Shown here one piece after another: positions 24,001-32,139 of a stretch of DNA of 33,535 nucleotides; positions within the stretch are counted from its first letter, which is position 1; each line of letters starts with the position of its first letter. Under the pieces are notes generated by a model. It saw only the letters and a program-made list of their open reading frames with translations. It did not search any database and was not told where the DNA came from. Location of the stretch: positions 1 through 33,535 of the forward strand of contig JAFVAO010000073.1 in assembly GCA_017480445.1 (NCBI GenBank). Direction: 5' to 3'. Both the position numbers and the translations under genes were made by a program. The stretch comes from Lachnospiraceae bacterium. GTDB lineage: Bacteria > Bacillota > Clostridia > Lachnospirales > Lachnospiraceae.

Positions 24001-25732
24001 GATCACGGTTCCGACCCAGAACAAGAAGCCCGCGTATGTGCTTTCCAAGACCAAATTGACGGTCAACAGCTACAGTAAGGGATATGCGTTTACTGTACAG
24101 CTTTTGGATAAAAAGACCAAGAAACCGTTGTCTCTGGCCAACTTAAACAGCCTCAGCTTTGACGAGGATGCCAAGGGCGCGGTAAGCGGTCTGTTCGACA
24201 CCCTGGATACCGCAGCTGCAAGAGAGAGCGATGAGATCACGCTGCAGGTAAAGCAGGTACAGAAGGGCAAGGCGGTCATCAATGTGGAGATGGACACCTG
24301 GAGTGAGCCCATGAAGTTCACATTTGCACTGAGTGTGACGCCGAAGACACCGACTGTAAAGGCGAAGCCGACCACAATTACACTGAACAATCTCTGTGTA
24401 GGCAGAGTGGGTACCACAGTGCTGACCGTGAATCAGGCAGATGTGACGATCGACAGCATCGCACAGGTTTCCTTCAGCGGAAAGCTAACACAGTCCGCGG
24501 AGGCGGCGAAGATTTCCATCTCCTATGCGGACGGTGTGCTGAGCGCAAAGGCAGATCAGGAAGTTGCACCGGGCAGCTACAAATTTACCGTGACGCCGAT
24601 CGTACGTTTTGCGAGTGACAGCGTTGCGCCGGTGACTGTGAAGCCGATTGCGATCACGGTGAAGGTGATCAACACGAAGCTGACAGCAACCGCCAAGCCT
24701 GCAAGTGTGACCCTGAACAATAAGTATGTAGGCGGTGAGCTTGCGATGACCACCTACACGATCAAGAATCTGCCCGTTAGTGAAGAGATCAAAATCAATT
24801 CTGACAATGTGCGCATTGAGGGTGCGAATGCAGCGGCGGCACAGTTCGCAGGCTATTTTGACTTCGATTTTGCAGAGGACAAAACGGAGATCGGTGTGAG
24901 CCAGAAAGAGGCCGTATATAAGGCGGCAAGCTACAAGTACAAGATTTCCGGCCTCGCAGTGGATGTGGACGGCAGAGCAGTGGAGATTCAGCCGTTCAAC
25001 CTCACGGTGAAGGTGATCAACAAAGTCGGTACGCTGGCTGTGAAAGCGACCGGCGCGATCAAGATCGGCAACAGCGGTTCCACTATTGTATACACCTTGA
25101 CGCCGAAGAATACGGCAGTGTGCACGACAGATGCGGACGATGTGATTGTACAGGAGCTGGATACCACCAACAATTTGAATAAGCCTTACGAAGATGGTTT
25201 AGAGAATTTTGTCGTGGTAGATTACAAGAGAAATGACAACGGTTACATCACTGGTGTGGAGATCGCAGCGGATTCTGCTCAGTCACTGGACGCAAAGAAG
25301 ACCTACAAGATCAAGATCGGTATTGTGCCGAAGGATATGAGTGAGAGTAATGCGGTTTGGAGCTCTGTGCTGACCATTAAGCCGACACAGGTGCTGCCGA
25401 AGATCAAGACGGATGTATCCAGCGCGACGATGTACGCGGGCGTGGATATCAACAATCCGAGACGTTCACAGGAGATCAAGATCAGCAAGACCACCGAGGA
25501 GACGGCAGAGATCTCCGGCGTGATTCTTGCAAGCAGCAACGCTTCCGATGTGAAGAATGCGTTTGTGGTCACCTTTGATCCGGAGACGCAGAAGGCGAAG
25601 CTGACATTGGTACGTCCGGATCTGCTCAAGGCGAACACCACCTACGCGGTGAAGCTGGAAGTGAAGGTGGTCGGTCAGATCCAGAACACCACCGGACCGC
25701 AGTTTACCATCAATGTCAAGATTTTGAACTAA
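21005..25732 (+). CDS. Large secreted BspA-like leucine-rich-repeat protein with Ig-like domains
   Basis: The protein has 1575 residues. The start is TTG 21005 with a strong AGGAGGAG site. A signal peptide (MKAKRVLAMILSVALTVNSA) is followed by a low-complexity stretch of DVSG-type repeats (residues ~45-95). Residues ~135-435 hold BspA/TpLRR (LRR_5) repeats with patterns such as AFKGCTELSTVNLTNVSTVEADAFKGCSKL. Next come a bacterial-repeat module (SITVDKGSNGSVSLSSKSAK..., ~443-535, with a Thr-rich loop), a Big_2-like Ig domain (~590-640), and several further beta-sandwich modules to the end. No LPXTG, GW or SLH anchor is visible; the C-terminus is FTINVKILN. It is likely an adhesin or binding protein released or held by another route. 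Confidence 0.88.
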   Translation: MKAKRVLAMILSVALTVNSASFTLDTRAAEAVPEQTAYVEDVGAVSWDVSGAAVSDVSGDVTTAAEEDVSGDVADAATKDGGDVSGSDVSDSDLFGSKLAETQSAYFDLTADGTLKWKDGVSADTLKSNITVSLPAGTVKIPVGIFNSNTKIVGMTIPDGCALAEIEAGAFERSGVKSIKDLPAAVKVIGEGTFKDSKLQTISFASGSQLTTIGKEAFSGSNLTSITIPEGVDTVNISAFKGCTELSTVNLTNVSTVEADAFKGCSKLNVIGWSTKLTAIKDGAFSGCAIAELKLAGSTWAGNVTWGDNVFEKNKSLTKVTFPDAMTKIPYGMFSECTALTSVTLTTTCTSIEGEAFADCTALKKITIPKNVSRIASRAFAGCKALEEVTINQQGNTSTGESTIVIATDAFPVKTMTMKGYDGTVEDYADMRGYTFKSLFASHSITVDKGSNGSVSLSSKSAKAGTTIEVTVKPNTGYRLKASTFTYNDNPITTLKEEKTTTETSGTTTTTVTTQVFTFEMPDEDVTVNVDFEKTSVSYGTLSAGFEQTDEQVTYTWNSSKKVLTLDKVGHSCQLVVTSSKGSSYNPGSWLFDYSSNKTNVATVTSKGVIYARGVGTATITATMKSDSEKKVTFKVTVEEEADADHFELTYSGLKKAKLTTETIAGKKYTIITYTKGNVAKGEKTFDVDVRITSGNNSTNLMLPTTWKINNEDLLEAAKETANNNNNTITVKKGVVGETAVTVSVTNGLTDKKKVVYYEESFIVRVIDVTPRLVQSKLTVNTQCVTGTEFELLSVYGYDVNPESLQVVQAVKNGSITEYEETEAAGYVTIKNIDEKYYMDMTAEGKSAVKDKNGNLSYSNMYIQGDYLDPEGTLDGADYFLTPIKSLVLTAKSLSPKVSTSGKINLFFRGNAATEDKGEVTVKQSLTDLNVVSYELVSTANYNKAGSEKVDSFANNFTITSEGVITRTENDLKYDSAGKPVTSGYLKITYEGYEPCYAKITVPTQNKKPAYVLSKTKLTVNSYSKGYAFTVQLLDKKTKKPLSLANLNSLSFDEDAKGAVSGLFDTLDTAAARESDEITLQVKQVQKGKAVINVEMDTWSEPMKFTFALSVTPKTPTVKAKPTTITLNNLCVGRVGTTVLTVNQADVTIDSIAQVSFSGKLTQSAEAAKISISYADGVLSAKADQEVAPGSYKFTVTPIVRFASDSVAPVTVKPIAITVKVINTKLTATAKPASVTLNNKYVGGELAMTTYTIKNLPVSEEIKINSDNVRIEGANAAAAQFAGYFDFDFAEDKTEIGVSQKEAVYKAASYKYKISGLAVDVDGRAVEIQPFNLTVKVINKVGTLAVKATGAIKIGNSGSTIVYTLTPKNTAVCTTDADDVIVQELDTTNNLNKPYEDGLENFVVVDYKRNDNGYITGVEIAADSAQSLDAKKTYKIKIGIVPKDMSESNAVWSSVLTIKPTQVLPKIKTDVSSATMYAGVDINNPRRSQEIKISKTTEETAEISGVILASSNASDVKNAFVVTFDPETQKAKLTLVRPDLLKANTTYAVKLEVKVVGQIQNTTGPQFTINVKILN

Positions 25733-25738
25733 AACAAT

Positions 25739-26233
25739 ATGAATAAAGCAGTGATTTTGCTCAGAGACATCGGTATACGGTTATGGGAAGACATCCGGCG
25801 GAACAGATTGCCGCTTGCGCTGTTGCTTCTGTATGGTGTGGCAGCGCAGATGCTCTTTCAAACAGTGTGTCCCTGGGCGATCCTGACGCATTTACCATGC
25901 CCGGCCTGTGGTCTCACCAGAGCCGGGCTTTGCGTTTGTACGTTGCATCTGCGCGAAGCGCTGCGCCTCAATGCGACGATCTGCCTCTGGGGACCATATC
26001 TTATCTATGCGTTTGTACTGCGGTATGTCCTGCAGAGGGACAAAGGACGGCTGTTGGCGCCTGCGGCGTGCATCGCGGGGATCACGATTGTCTATTTTGT
26101 TTATCGCGTTCTTCACGGGACGCTGCCGACGGATCTTGTGCCGGCGGCACCTCTGTTGTCAGCGGCAGATCTTGTACAAAGACACTTTACAGCGTGCGGG
26201 ATATATGATAAGATGTACTCGAAATTGCGATGA
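25739..26233 (+). CDS. DUF2752 membrane protein
   Basis: The protein has 164 residues with about three membrane segments. The family motif CPWAILTHLPCPACGLTRA places Cys44, Cys54 and Cys57 in the pattern CPx(n)PCPxCGxTRA. The biochemical role of DUF2752 is not established. It starts 6 bases after the surface-protein stop with no good ribosome-binding site, so translation is probably coupled. Its position suggests it belongs with the secreted protein or the small membrane protein that follows. Confidence 0.85.
   Translation: MNKAVILLRDIGIRLWEDIRRNRLPLALLLLYGVAAQMLFQTVCPWAILTHLPCPACGLTRAGLCVCTLHLREALRLNATICLWGPYLIYAFVLRYVLQRDKGRLLAPAACIAGITIVYFVYRVLHGTLPTDLVPAAPLLSAADLVQRHFTACGIYDKMYSKLR
26186..26214 (+). 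promoter_or_regulatory. Promoter inside the DUF2752 gene end
   Basis: TTTACA (26186-26191), a 17-bp spacer and TAAGAT (26209-26214) would serve the next gene. Confidence 0.55.
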
Positions 26234-26311
26234 GACAGACACGCAATACAATCATTGAGAACACGAATTGAGCACTTGAGAAAGACAGAAGAAAACCGAA
26301 GGAGAACGAAC

Positions 26312-26695
26312 ATGGACAACAATCAGATGCAAAACAATCAAGTCAACAATTATCAGCCGGATCCTTATCAGGGAGGCAATTACCAGCCGAACAATTATCA
26401 GCCGAACAATTACCAGAATTATAACAACATGGGACAGCCGGCCATCCCGGAGGAATATCGTCCGATCAGCCCGTGGGGATACGTGGGATATCAGCTGCTG
26501 TTCTCCATTCCCTGCATCGGCATTATCCTGCTTTTGGTGTTTGCCTTTGGCGGCACGAAAAATATCAACCTGAAGAACTGGACCAGATCGTATCTGTGCA
26601 TCCTGTTGATCGTTGCGATTCTCCTGGCGATTGTCACTTTGCTGGGTGGTGCCGGCTTCCTGGCGGCATTTTCCCAGTACGCGAACCAATACTAA
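26312..26695 (+). CDS. Small membrane protein with Asn/Gln/Tyr-rich N-terminus
   Basis: The protein has 127 residues. ATG 26312 has an AAGGAGA site. The first ~45 residues are low-complexity, with repeated NNYQPNNYQ-like units. Two hydrophobic segments follow (YQLLFSIPCIGIILLLVFAFGG and YLCILLIVAILLAIVTLLGGAGFL). Proteins of this layout are common in Lachnospiraceae but uncharacterised. The tail may mediate weak protein contacts. It converges on the glycosyltransferase gene with 68 bases between; no strong terminator is seen there. Confidence 0.8.
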   Translation: MDNNQMQNNQVNNYQPDPYQGGNYQPNNYQPNNYQNYNNMGQPAIPEEYRPISPWGYVGYQLLFSIPCIGIILLLVFAFGGTKNINLKNWTRSYLCILLIVAILLAIVTLLGGAGFLAAFSQYANQY

Positions 26696-26763
26696 GACAT
26701 CAGGTGGGAATCCTGTGGACATGAAGTCAGTGTGCAGGCGCGCGATGACCGTGAACCTCGGCG

Positions 26764-28386
26764 CTACATCCGAGGAACGGCCACATACCAGTCGCAGAAT
26801 TGCACGAGCGTATAATCCGCCTGGAAACGTTCCGTGTCGATATAGTATAGGATATAGACGCTTTGCGGATCCAGCTGATCATTGTCAATGCGGGTGCGGA
26901 TGAGCAGGTCGCCGGAGCGAAAGCTTGCCGGCGCAGGCGGTTCATCGTACACCACAGAACGCAAATATTCGGAGGGCAGTGTCTCCAGGTACAACAGCAG
27001 CCTGGGCCACTGCGCTCCTTTTTCTACAGTGATGGTGTGCAGATCATTCGCAGAACACATCTCCTGGGCATAAGCGACACATTCTTTCAGACCGGCGCCA
27101 AAGTAGGCATCGGCGATTTCTTTATAATCTGTATAATAATCCCGCTGGAACAGAATGAGACAGACCAGATAGACTGCCGCAACCAGCCCTCCTGCCGCCT
27201 GGGCGATCCGGATGTGGTATCTGCGCACGAGCAGCAGACAGCAATAGACGCCGTAGGCCTCGCACAGTACAAGCGGAATATAGAGTGCGTTGATCTGGTG
27301 TAAAACAGCGGTCACCAACAGACATTCCAGACCACCGCCCACCAATTGGATGAACAGAAAGCTCTCCGGCCGGTATTCCCGCCGGAGGAGCCCCTGCACT
27401 GTCCGGAAGGAGAGGCAGCAGGCGCCGATCACAAGGAACACTCGCCCGATATCGTAGAACAGCCCCCAGGGGAGCAGAATATCATACGGTGCGCCGGTAT
27501 TCTGGTGCCACAGAAGCGAAAGCGCCGTGCGCAGATTGCGGTACATACGTTCCGGCGTGAACGCCACCTCGCCGCCGCGATACCCGCTCATGGACGGAAT
27601 CGTCATAAACGGCAGACGGATCTCGGGGATCACCTGCGCGTTGACCAGAAGGAACAGCAGCAGCGGCAGCGCCATGATAAACAACAGCCCGACGGCGGCC
27701 AGATATACGGGACGAAACCGCAGTTTTTTATGATACACCGCATACGCCGTCTGCAGCAGCAAAAGCACCGGCACAATCGGCCAGATCACCGCATAGGCGT
27801 AGAGACTCAGGCCATACAGGAAAGCGGTGAGCAACCAAAAACCAGTCGCCTGTTTTTTCGATTTCTCTGCCTCCGACGCTTCCAGCGCGCGCAGGAAGAG
27901 ATAGAGTCCAAACATCAAAAAGGCCGGCGCGAGATTCGCATCGAGCCCCCAGCGGGACATCATGATATGCCACGGACAGATGGCCAGCAGAAACATGCTC
28001 CACAGCGCCGCTTTTTCATCGATTGTGCGCCGTACAATGCCGTATACTGCGGGCAGCGTCAGGGTGGCCATAATGGCCTGGGGCAGTCTTGCGAGAAGGG
28101 CGCTTACATGTCCGCCGCCCAATGCGACAAAGGGCAGGGTCAGCCAGACATAGAGGGCGCTGTGCCCGTCTCCCCAGTCGGCCATGTAGACCGGCCACAG
28201 ATGTCCAGCTGAATCCATATGTTCATGAAAAATCGCATAAGCGTTCCACGCTACGAAACTCTCGTCCTGGTGCATCCCCGCCGGCATGCTTCCCAGATAG
28301 AGGAAACGCAGAAGACCGCCCAGCAAAAAGAGCAGATAAGGCAATATGGTCCGGAACCCGAAGGCTTTGTTTGTTTTTGATTTCAT
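26764..28386 (-). CDS. GT-C family (PMT/ArnT-like) glycosyltransferase
   Basis: The protein has 540 residues with about ten to twelve membrane segments and a soluble C-terminal part (~420-540). An acidic pair in HQDESFVAWNAYA (residues 39-51) lies in the first extracytoplasmic loop, where GT-C enzymes place their catalytic Asp/Glu. The family transfers a sugar from a polyprenyl-phosphate donor to protein, lipid or cell-wall glycan; the acceptor is not evident. ATG 28384-28386 has a GAGGAG site and is preferred over an upstream frame extension. It stands alone, divergent from spoVT. Confidence 0.88.
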   Translation of the reverse strand: MKSKTNKAFGFRTILPYLLFLLGGLLRFLYLGSMPAGMHQDESFVAWNAYAIFHEHMDSAGHLWPVYMADWGDGHSALYVWLTLPFVALGGGHVSALLARLPQAIMATLTLPAVYGIVRRTIDEKAALWSMFLLAICPWHIMMSRWGLDANLAPAFLMFGLYLFLRALEASEAEKSKKQATGFWLLTAFLYGLSLYAYAVIWPIVPVLLLLQTAYAVYHKKLRFRPVYLAAVGLLFIMALPLLLFLLVNAQVIPEIRLPFMTIPSMSGYRGGEVAFTPERMYRNLRTALSLLWHQNTGAPYDILLPWGLFYDIGRVFLVIGACCLSFRTVQGLLRREYRPESFLFIQLVGGGLECLLVTAVLHQINALYIPLVLCEAYGVYCCLLLVRRYHIRIAQAAGGLVAAVYLVCLILFQRDYYTDYKEIADAYFGAGLKECVAYAQEMCSANDLHTITVEKGAQWPRLLLYLETLPSEYLRSVVYDEPPAPASFRSGDLLIRTRIDNDQLDPQSVYILYYIDTERFQADYTLVQFCDWYVAVPRM

Positions 28387-28399
28387 CGCTGTAACTCCT

Positions 28400-28415
28400 C
28401 GTATGCAATACAGTA
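28400..28415 (-). promoter_or_regulatory. Extended -10 promoter of the GT-C gene
   Basis: On the minus strand TGATATACT gives an extended -10 about 20 bases upstream of the ribosome-binding site. The -35 match (TTTACC at 19 bp) is weak. The boundaries are approximate. Confidence 0.45.
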
Positions 28416-28439
28416 TATCATATTCTTTTCCATTCCGGT

Positions 28440-28469
28440 AAATAATATTTGCAAAGTTTCCACATAATA
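28440..28469 (+). promoter_or_regulatory. Possible sigma-G/sigma-F promoter of spoVT
   Basis: AAATA (28440-28444), an 18-bp spacer and CATAATA (28463-28469) match the forespore consensus GHATR-N18-CATNHTA except for one base. spoVT is sigma-G-dependent in B. subtilis. Confidence 0.5.
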
Positions 28470-28547
28470 ACACTGCGGCCGATAGATTACCGGTCAGGCA
28501 CAACATGCAGATCAATGAAAACCAAATGGAAATAATGGAGGAAACAC

Positions 28548-29093
28548 ATGAAAGCAACAGGCATTGTCAGAAGAATAGACGATCTGGGGAGGATCGTGAT
28601 CCCCAAGGAAATCAGGCGCACGCTCCACATCAGAGAATCCGATCCCCTCGAAATTTATACAGATCGGGAGGGGCAGATCATCCTGAAAAAATATTCCCCG
28701 ATCGGGGAGATGACCACGTTTGCGAGACAGTATGCGGAAAGTCTGGCACAGGTGTCCGGACATGCGGCGGTGATCGCGGATCGGGATCAGTTCATCGCCG
28801 CAGCCGGCGGATACAAGCAATTGGTCAATAAATCTGTGAGCAGACAGCTCGAAGAGCGGGTCAACAAGCGGGAAACCGTGTTGGCTGCCCGTGGAGACCG
28901 CAACTTTATCCCGGTCTGCGAGGACGGTGAAAATGACTACCAGCATCAGGCCATCGCGCCGATTATCTGCGCGGGAGACATCATCGGCAGTGTGGTACTG
29001 CTGGACAATGACAACCGCAGCAGAATGGGCGAGGTGGAGCAGAAACTGATTCTCTCCGCAGCGGGATTTCTGGGCAGACAGATGGAGCAGTAG
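28548..29093 (+). CDS. spoVT: Stage V sporulation regulator SpoVT
   Basis: The protein has 181 residues, about the length of the Bacillus protein. The N-terminal AbrB-type DNA-binding domain reads MKATGIVRRIDDLGRIVIPKEIRRTLHIRESDPLEIY. The C-terminal GAF-like domain (~60-181) ends with LILSAAGFLGRQMEQ. It adjusts forespore gene expression late in sporulation. ATG 28548 has a GGAGG site. It follows mfd in the ancestral order but is separated here by the surface-protein and glycosyltransferase genes. It converges with the nicotinate phosphoribosyltransferase gene, with only 3 bases between stops. Confidence 0.95.
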   Translation: MKATGIVRRIDDLGRIVIPKEIRRTLHIRESDPLEIYTDREGQIILKKYSPIGEMTTFARQYAESLAQVSGHAAVIADRDQFIAAAGGYKQLVNKSVSRQLEERVNKRETVLAARGDRNFIPVCEDGENDYQHQAIAPIICAGDIIGSVVLLDNDNRSRMGEVEQKLILSAAGFLGRQMEQ

Positions 29094-29096
29094 CCC

Positions 29097-30551
29097 TTAT
29101 TTTTCGCTCATCTGATCCAGCAGGGACAGCTTCACATCGTAGAGCTTCTGCGAGAGATCCACGTATACCTTGTGGGGATTCACCAGACGCTTGGTCTCAT
29201 CCCACAGCGTATCCAGCTCTTTCTGGCAGTACGCGCGGATATCCATCACCTTCGGCGAGGTGTAGACACACTCTCCGTTGCGGAAAATCTGTTCCATAAT
29301 CGGACGCAGAGTGTAGGTGCCGCCCTTGAGTTTGGTTTTCTTCCAGGGCTCTATGGGGTCGAAGAGCAAAAGATCATCGGCCTCGTTGTAGACCTCGTCT
29401 ACCAGACAGATCAGATCGGCCTTGATCTTGCCGTTTTCTTTCTCGTAAATGCGGTAGATCATTTTGTTGCCGGGATTGGTCACTTTTTCTGTATTCTCGG
29501 ACAGCTTGATCTTGGGGATGAACGTGCCGTCTTCGCCCTGAATGGCAGCCAGTTTGTAGACGCCGCCGAAGGAAGGATTGTCCTTGGCGGTGATCAGGTT
29601 GGTACCTACGCCCCAGGAGGTGATCGCGGCACCTTGCACCTTCAGGCTGTCGATCAAAAATTCATCCAGATCGTTGGATGCGGAGATCACCGCATCCGGG
29701 AAGCCTGCGGCATCCAGCATTTTGCGGGCTTTCTTGGACAGATAAGCCAGGTCGCCGCTGTCTAAGCGGATACCATAGAACGTGAGCGGAATACCTGCTT
29801 CGCGCATCTCGGTGAACACGCGGATTGCATTGGGTACGCCGGACTTTAATGTGTTATACGTGTCCACGAGCAAAATGCAGGCCGAAGGGTACATATCCGC
29901 ATAGGTCTTGAAAGCGGTGTATTCGTCCGGAAAGCTCATGATCCAGCTGTGGGCATGGGTTCCCTTGACAGGGATGTCGAAAAGCTGTCCGGCCAGCACA
30001 TTGCTGGTGCCGGTGCAGCCGCCGATGACAGCTGCCCGCGCGCCGTAGGTACCGGCATCCGGCCCCTGTGCGCGGCGCAGACCGAACTCCATGATGCCGT
30101 CTCCGCGTGCCGCATAGCAGACTCTGGCCGCCTTGGTGGCGATCAGACTCTGATGATTGATAATGTTCAAGATGGCAGTCTCTACCAGCTGCGCCTGCAT
30201 GATGGGTGCGATCACCTTTACCATGGGCTCTCTGGGGAACATCACGGTGCCCTCCGGAATCGCATAGATATCGCCGGTAAAGCGGAATTCGCTCAGGTAA
30301 TCCAAGAAGTCCTTGTCAAAGATGCCGAGGGATCCCAGATAATCGATGTCTTCCCTGTCAAAATGCAGCTCCTTGATGTACTGGATCAGTTGCTCCAGAC
30401 CGGCGCTGATGGAGTAGCCACCGTCACAGGGATTGTTGCGGTAGAACGCGTCAAAGATCACCGTCTCGTTCCGATCCTTGTGGCGGAAATATCCCTGCAT
30501 CATGGTCAGTTCGTACAGGTCTGTCAGTAGGGTAAGATTTTGTCTGTCCAT
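29097..30551 (-). CDS. pncB: Nicotinate phosphoribosyltransferase
   Basis: The protein has 484 residues. It makes nicotinate mononucleotide from nicotinate and PRPP, the salvage entry to NAD. The N-terminus LTLLTDLYELTMMQGYF, the GLRRAQGPDAG segment (residues ~157-167), GCTGTSNVLAG and GTHAHSWIMSF (catalytic His region), and FYGIRLDSGDLAYLSKKAR are all characteristic. ATG 30549-30551 has a GAGAGGA site. It lies 60 bases downstream of the diguanylate cyclase gene, with no clear terminator between, so both may share a transcript. It consumes PRPP, the product of Prs encoded in this window. Confidence 0.95.
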   Translation of the reverse strand: MDRQNLTLLTDLYELTMMQGYFRHKDRNETVIFDAFYRNNPCDGGYSISAGLEQLIQYIKELHFDREDIDYLGSLGIFDKDFLDYLSEFRFTGDIYAIPEGTVMFPREPMVKVIAPIMQAQLVETAILNIINHQSLIATKAARVCYAARGDGIMEFGLRRAQGPDAGTYGARAAVIGGCTGTSNVLAGQLFDIPVKGTHAHSWIMSFPDEYTAFKTYADMYPSACILLVDTYNTLKSGVPNAIRVFTEMREAGIPLTFYGIRLDSGDLAYLSKKARKMLDAAGFPDAVISASNDLDEFLIDSLKVQGAAITSWGVGTNLITAKDNPSFGGVYKLAAIQGEDGTFIPKIKLSENTEKVTNPGNKMIYRIYEKENGKIKADLICLVDEVYNEADDLLLFDPIEPWKKTKLKGGTYTLRPIMEQIFRNGECVYTSPKVMDIRAYCQKELDTLWDETKRLVNPHKVYVDLSQKLYDVKLSLLDQMSEK

Positions 30552-30611
30552 TTTTTTCCTCTCTTTTTGTGGTGGTTTTTGTGTTATTTGATAGGTGATT
30601 GAAAAGATTGC

Positions 30612-31973
30612 TCAATTGTCGCGCGGCTTCTCGGGGATCAGATCGCCGATCTCCGACTCGTCCAGGATAATCTCCTCCGGAATGGAAGGCTCCTGCCATA
30701 TAATCCGGTTACGTCCCTGCATTTTACCGTCATAGAGATTCTCGTCGGCACGATTGATCAGGGCGTCTGTATCCGTGGTGTCACCGGCGGTCAGACCGAT
30801 GGTCATGGTCACCTTGATCAACTGTTCTCCGTAATAGCTGTCCAGCGCGCGCACGGACTTCATGAGCTTCTCCAGAATCACGTGGGCTTCACTGACCTTC
30901 GAGTGATCGAATACCAGCAAAAACTCCTCGCCGCCCCATCGCGCTGCAAAGCCGTAGGAGCGCATGTGCTCGCGAAGCTTATCGGAGACATTTTTCAGGA
31001 TCAGATCGCCGGCGTCATGGCCGTACGTATCGTTGACCTTCTTGAAGAAATCGATATCTCCGATGGCAATGCAGAAGGGAATCCCTTCCTCCTCGTACTT
31101 GCGCACGATCTGTTTGAGCCTGCGATCCGCGGCACGGCGGTTGGCCAGTCCCGTCAGCGGATCCTGCTCGATCATGGCGCGCAGAGAACTCTGCATGGAT
31201 ACAGCGGAACGACCGATATCGCCAAACTCGTCATGACGAACCGTGACTTCCTGCTCCAGCTCGGCGGTCAGGTTTCCCTTGGAGATGTCCGCCAGGAAAT
31301 TGCGGATATGCATCAGGGAACCGGCGAGCCGATTCGTGTAAAGCAGGATAAAGATCGATATGACAATGATAAACAATGCAGTGATGAGAATGAACGGATA
31401 CAGGGAGCGCTGTACCGCCGCATCCACATCGGCGTTGGGTTTTCCGACGAACAGAATCCCCACAATGGTGCCGTCCGCGTTGCGCAGCGGCGTGTAAAAA
31501 GCAAAGAACTTGGCGTTATTCACCAGAACGCCGGTGTAAAAGGTCGAGTCCCCTTTCTGCAATACCTGCTCCTGGACAAGCTGCGGCGCCGCGGTTCCCA
31601 CTGCGCGGTTCCCGGTAGAGGTGTCGTAGAGCGTGGATAGAATTCGCGTGTCCTGGTAGAACAGAGTGACGTCAAGACCGGTGTTTTGCTTAAAATGATC
31701 CACAAAATCGTATGCGTAGGTGATGTCGTTTTCGCCCTTGTACAGCTGGTAGGTGTTTTCCCCGTGCAGCTCATAGTCCCCGGGATAGGTAGCATCCAAG
31801 AGCTCCTGCACGCTGTATGCCACATAGCGCAGTTCATTTTTGATCTCCGTCTGCATCGTTTTGGTAAAATAGTAATAGCAGAGCATGACAGAGATAAAGC
31901 CGAATATCAAAAGCGGAACAATGTTGATGATCCGCAGTTTTTGCCCGATTTTTCCCTTGGTCTTAGAATGCAT
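30612..31973 (-). CDS. Membrane diguanylate cyclase with Cache sensor, HAMP and GGDEF domains
   Basis: The protein has 453 residues. ATG 31971-31973 is preceded by GGAGGA. Order: membrane segment (~14-36), extracellular single-Cache-like sensor (~40-190), second membrane segment (~191-213), HAMP linker (~214-265), and GGDEF domain (~270-425) with DPLTGLANRR, GDIDFFKKVNDTYGHDAGD and the active-site motif GGEEF (residues 347-351). The product would be cyclic di-GMP. The usual RxxD inhibitory site upstream of GGEEF reads RSYG, so product inhibition is probably absent. A Glu/Asp-rich tail follows. The sensed ligand is unknown. Confidence 0.93.
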   Translation of the reverse strand: MHSKTKGKIGQKLRIINIVPLLIFGFISVMLCYYYFTKTMQTEIKNELRYVAYSVQELLDATYPGDYELHGENTYQLYKGENDITYAYDFVDHFKQNTGLDVTLFYQDTRILSTLYDTSTGNRAVGTAAPQLVQEQVLQKGDSTFYTGVLVNNAKFFAFYTPLRNADGTIVGILFVGKPNADVDAAVQRSLYPFILITALFIIVISIFILLYTNRLAGSLMHIRNFLADISKGNLTAELEQEVTVRHDEFGDIGRSAVSMQSSLRAMIEQDPLTGLANRRAADRRLKQIVRKYEEEGIPFCIAIGDIDFFKKVNDTYGHDAGDLILKNVSDKLREHMRSYGFAARWGGEEFLLVFDHSKVSEAHVILEKLMKSVRALDSYYGEQLIKVTMTIGLTAGDTTDTDALINRADENLYDGKMQGRNRIIWQEPSIPEEIILDESEIGDLIPEKPRDN

Positions 31974-31997
31974 AGCACAATCCTCCATGATAATTCC

Positions 31998-32025
31998 ATT
32001 ATACTCCTGCGGTGCGGAATTGCAA
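31998..32025 (-). promoter_or_regulatory. Promoter of the diguanylate cyclase gene
   Basis: On the minus strand there is TTGCAA (32020-32025), a 16-bp spacer and TATAAT (31998-32003). Confidence 0.75.
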
Positions 32026-32041
32026 GGAAATCCATAAATAC

Positions 32042-32070
32042 TTGCTTTTTTTCGAGAAGTATGATATAAG
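32042..32070 (+). promoter_or_regulatory. Distal promoter of the SCP2-domain gene
   Basis: TTGCTT (32042-32047), a 17-bp spacer and TATAAG (32065-32070). It lies upstream of a second, proximal promoter. Confidence 0.55.
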
Positions 32071-32110
32071 AAAAGGTGGTGAAAAGGATGTCGATAAATT
32101 TTCGGAATAG

Positions 32111-32139
32111 TTGCAATTTTAGAAAATTTCGAGTATACT
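32111..32139 (+). promoter_or_regulatory. Proximal promoter of the SCP2-domain gene
   Basis: TTGCAA (32111-32116), a 17-bp spacer and TATACT (32134-32139), about 85 bases upstream of the start. Confidence 0.65.

Noticed and set aside
27346-28212. 288-codon plus-strand open frame opposite the GT-C gene
   Set aside because: Arg/Gln/His-rich mirror of a membrane protein gene, without start signals.
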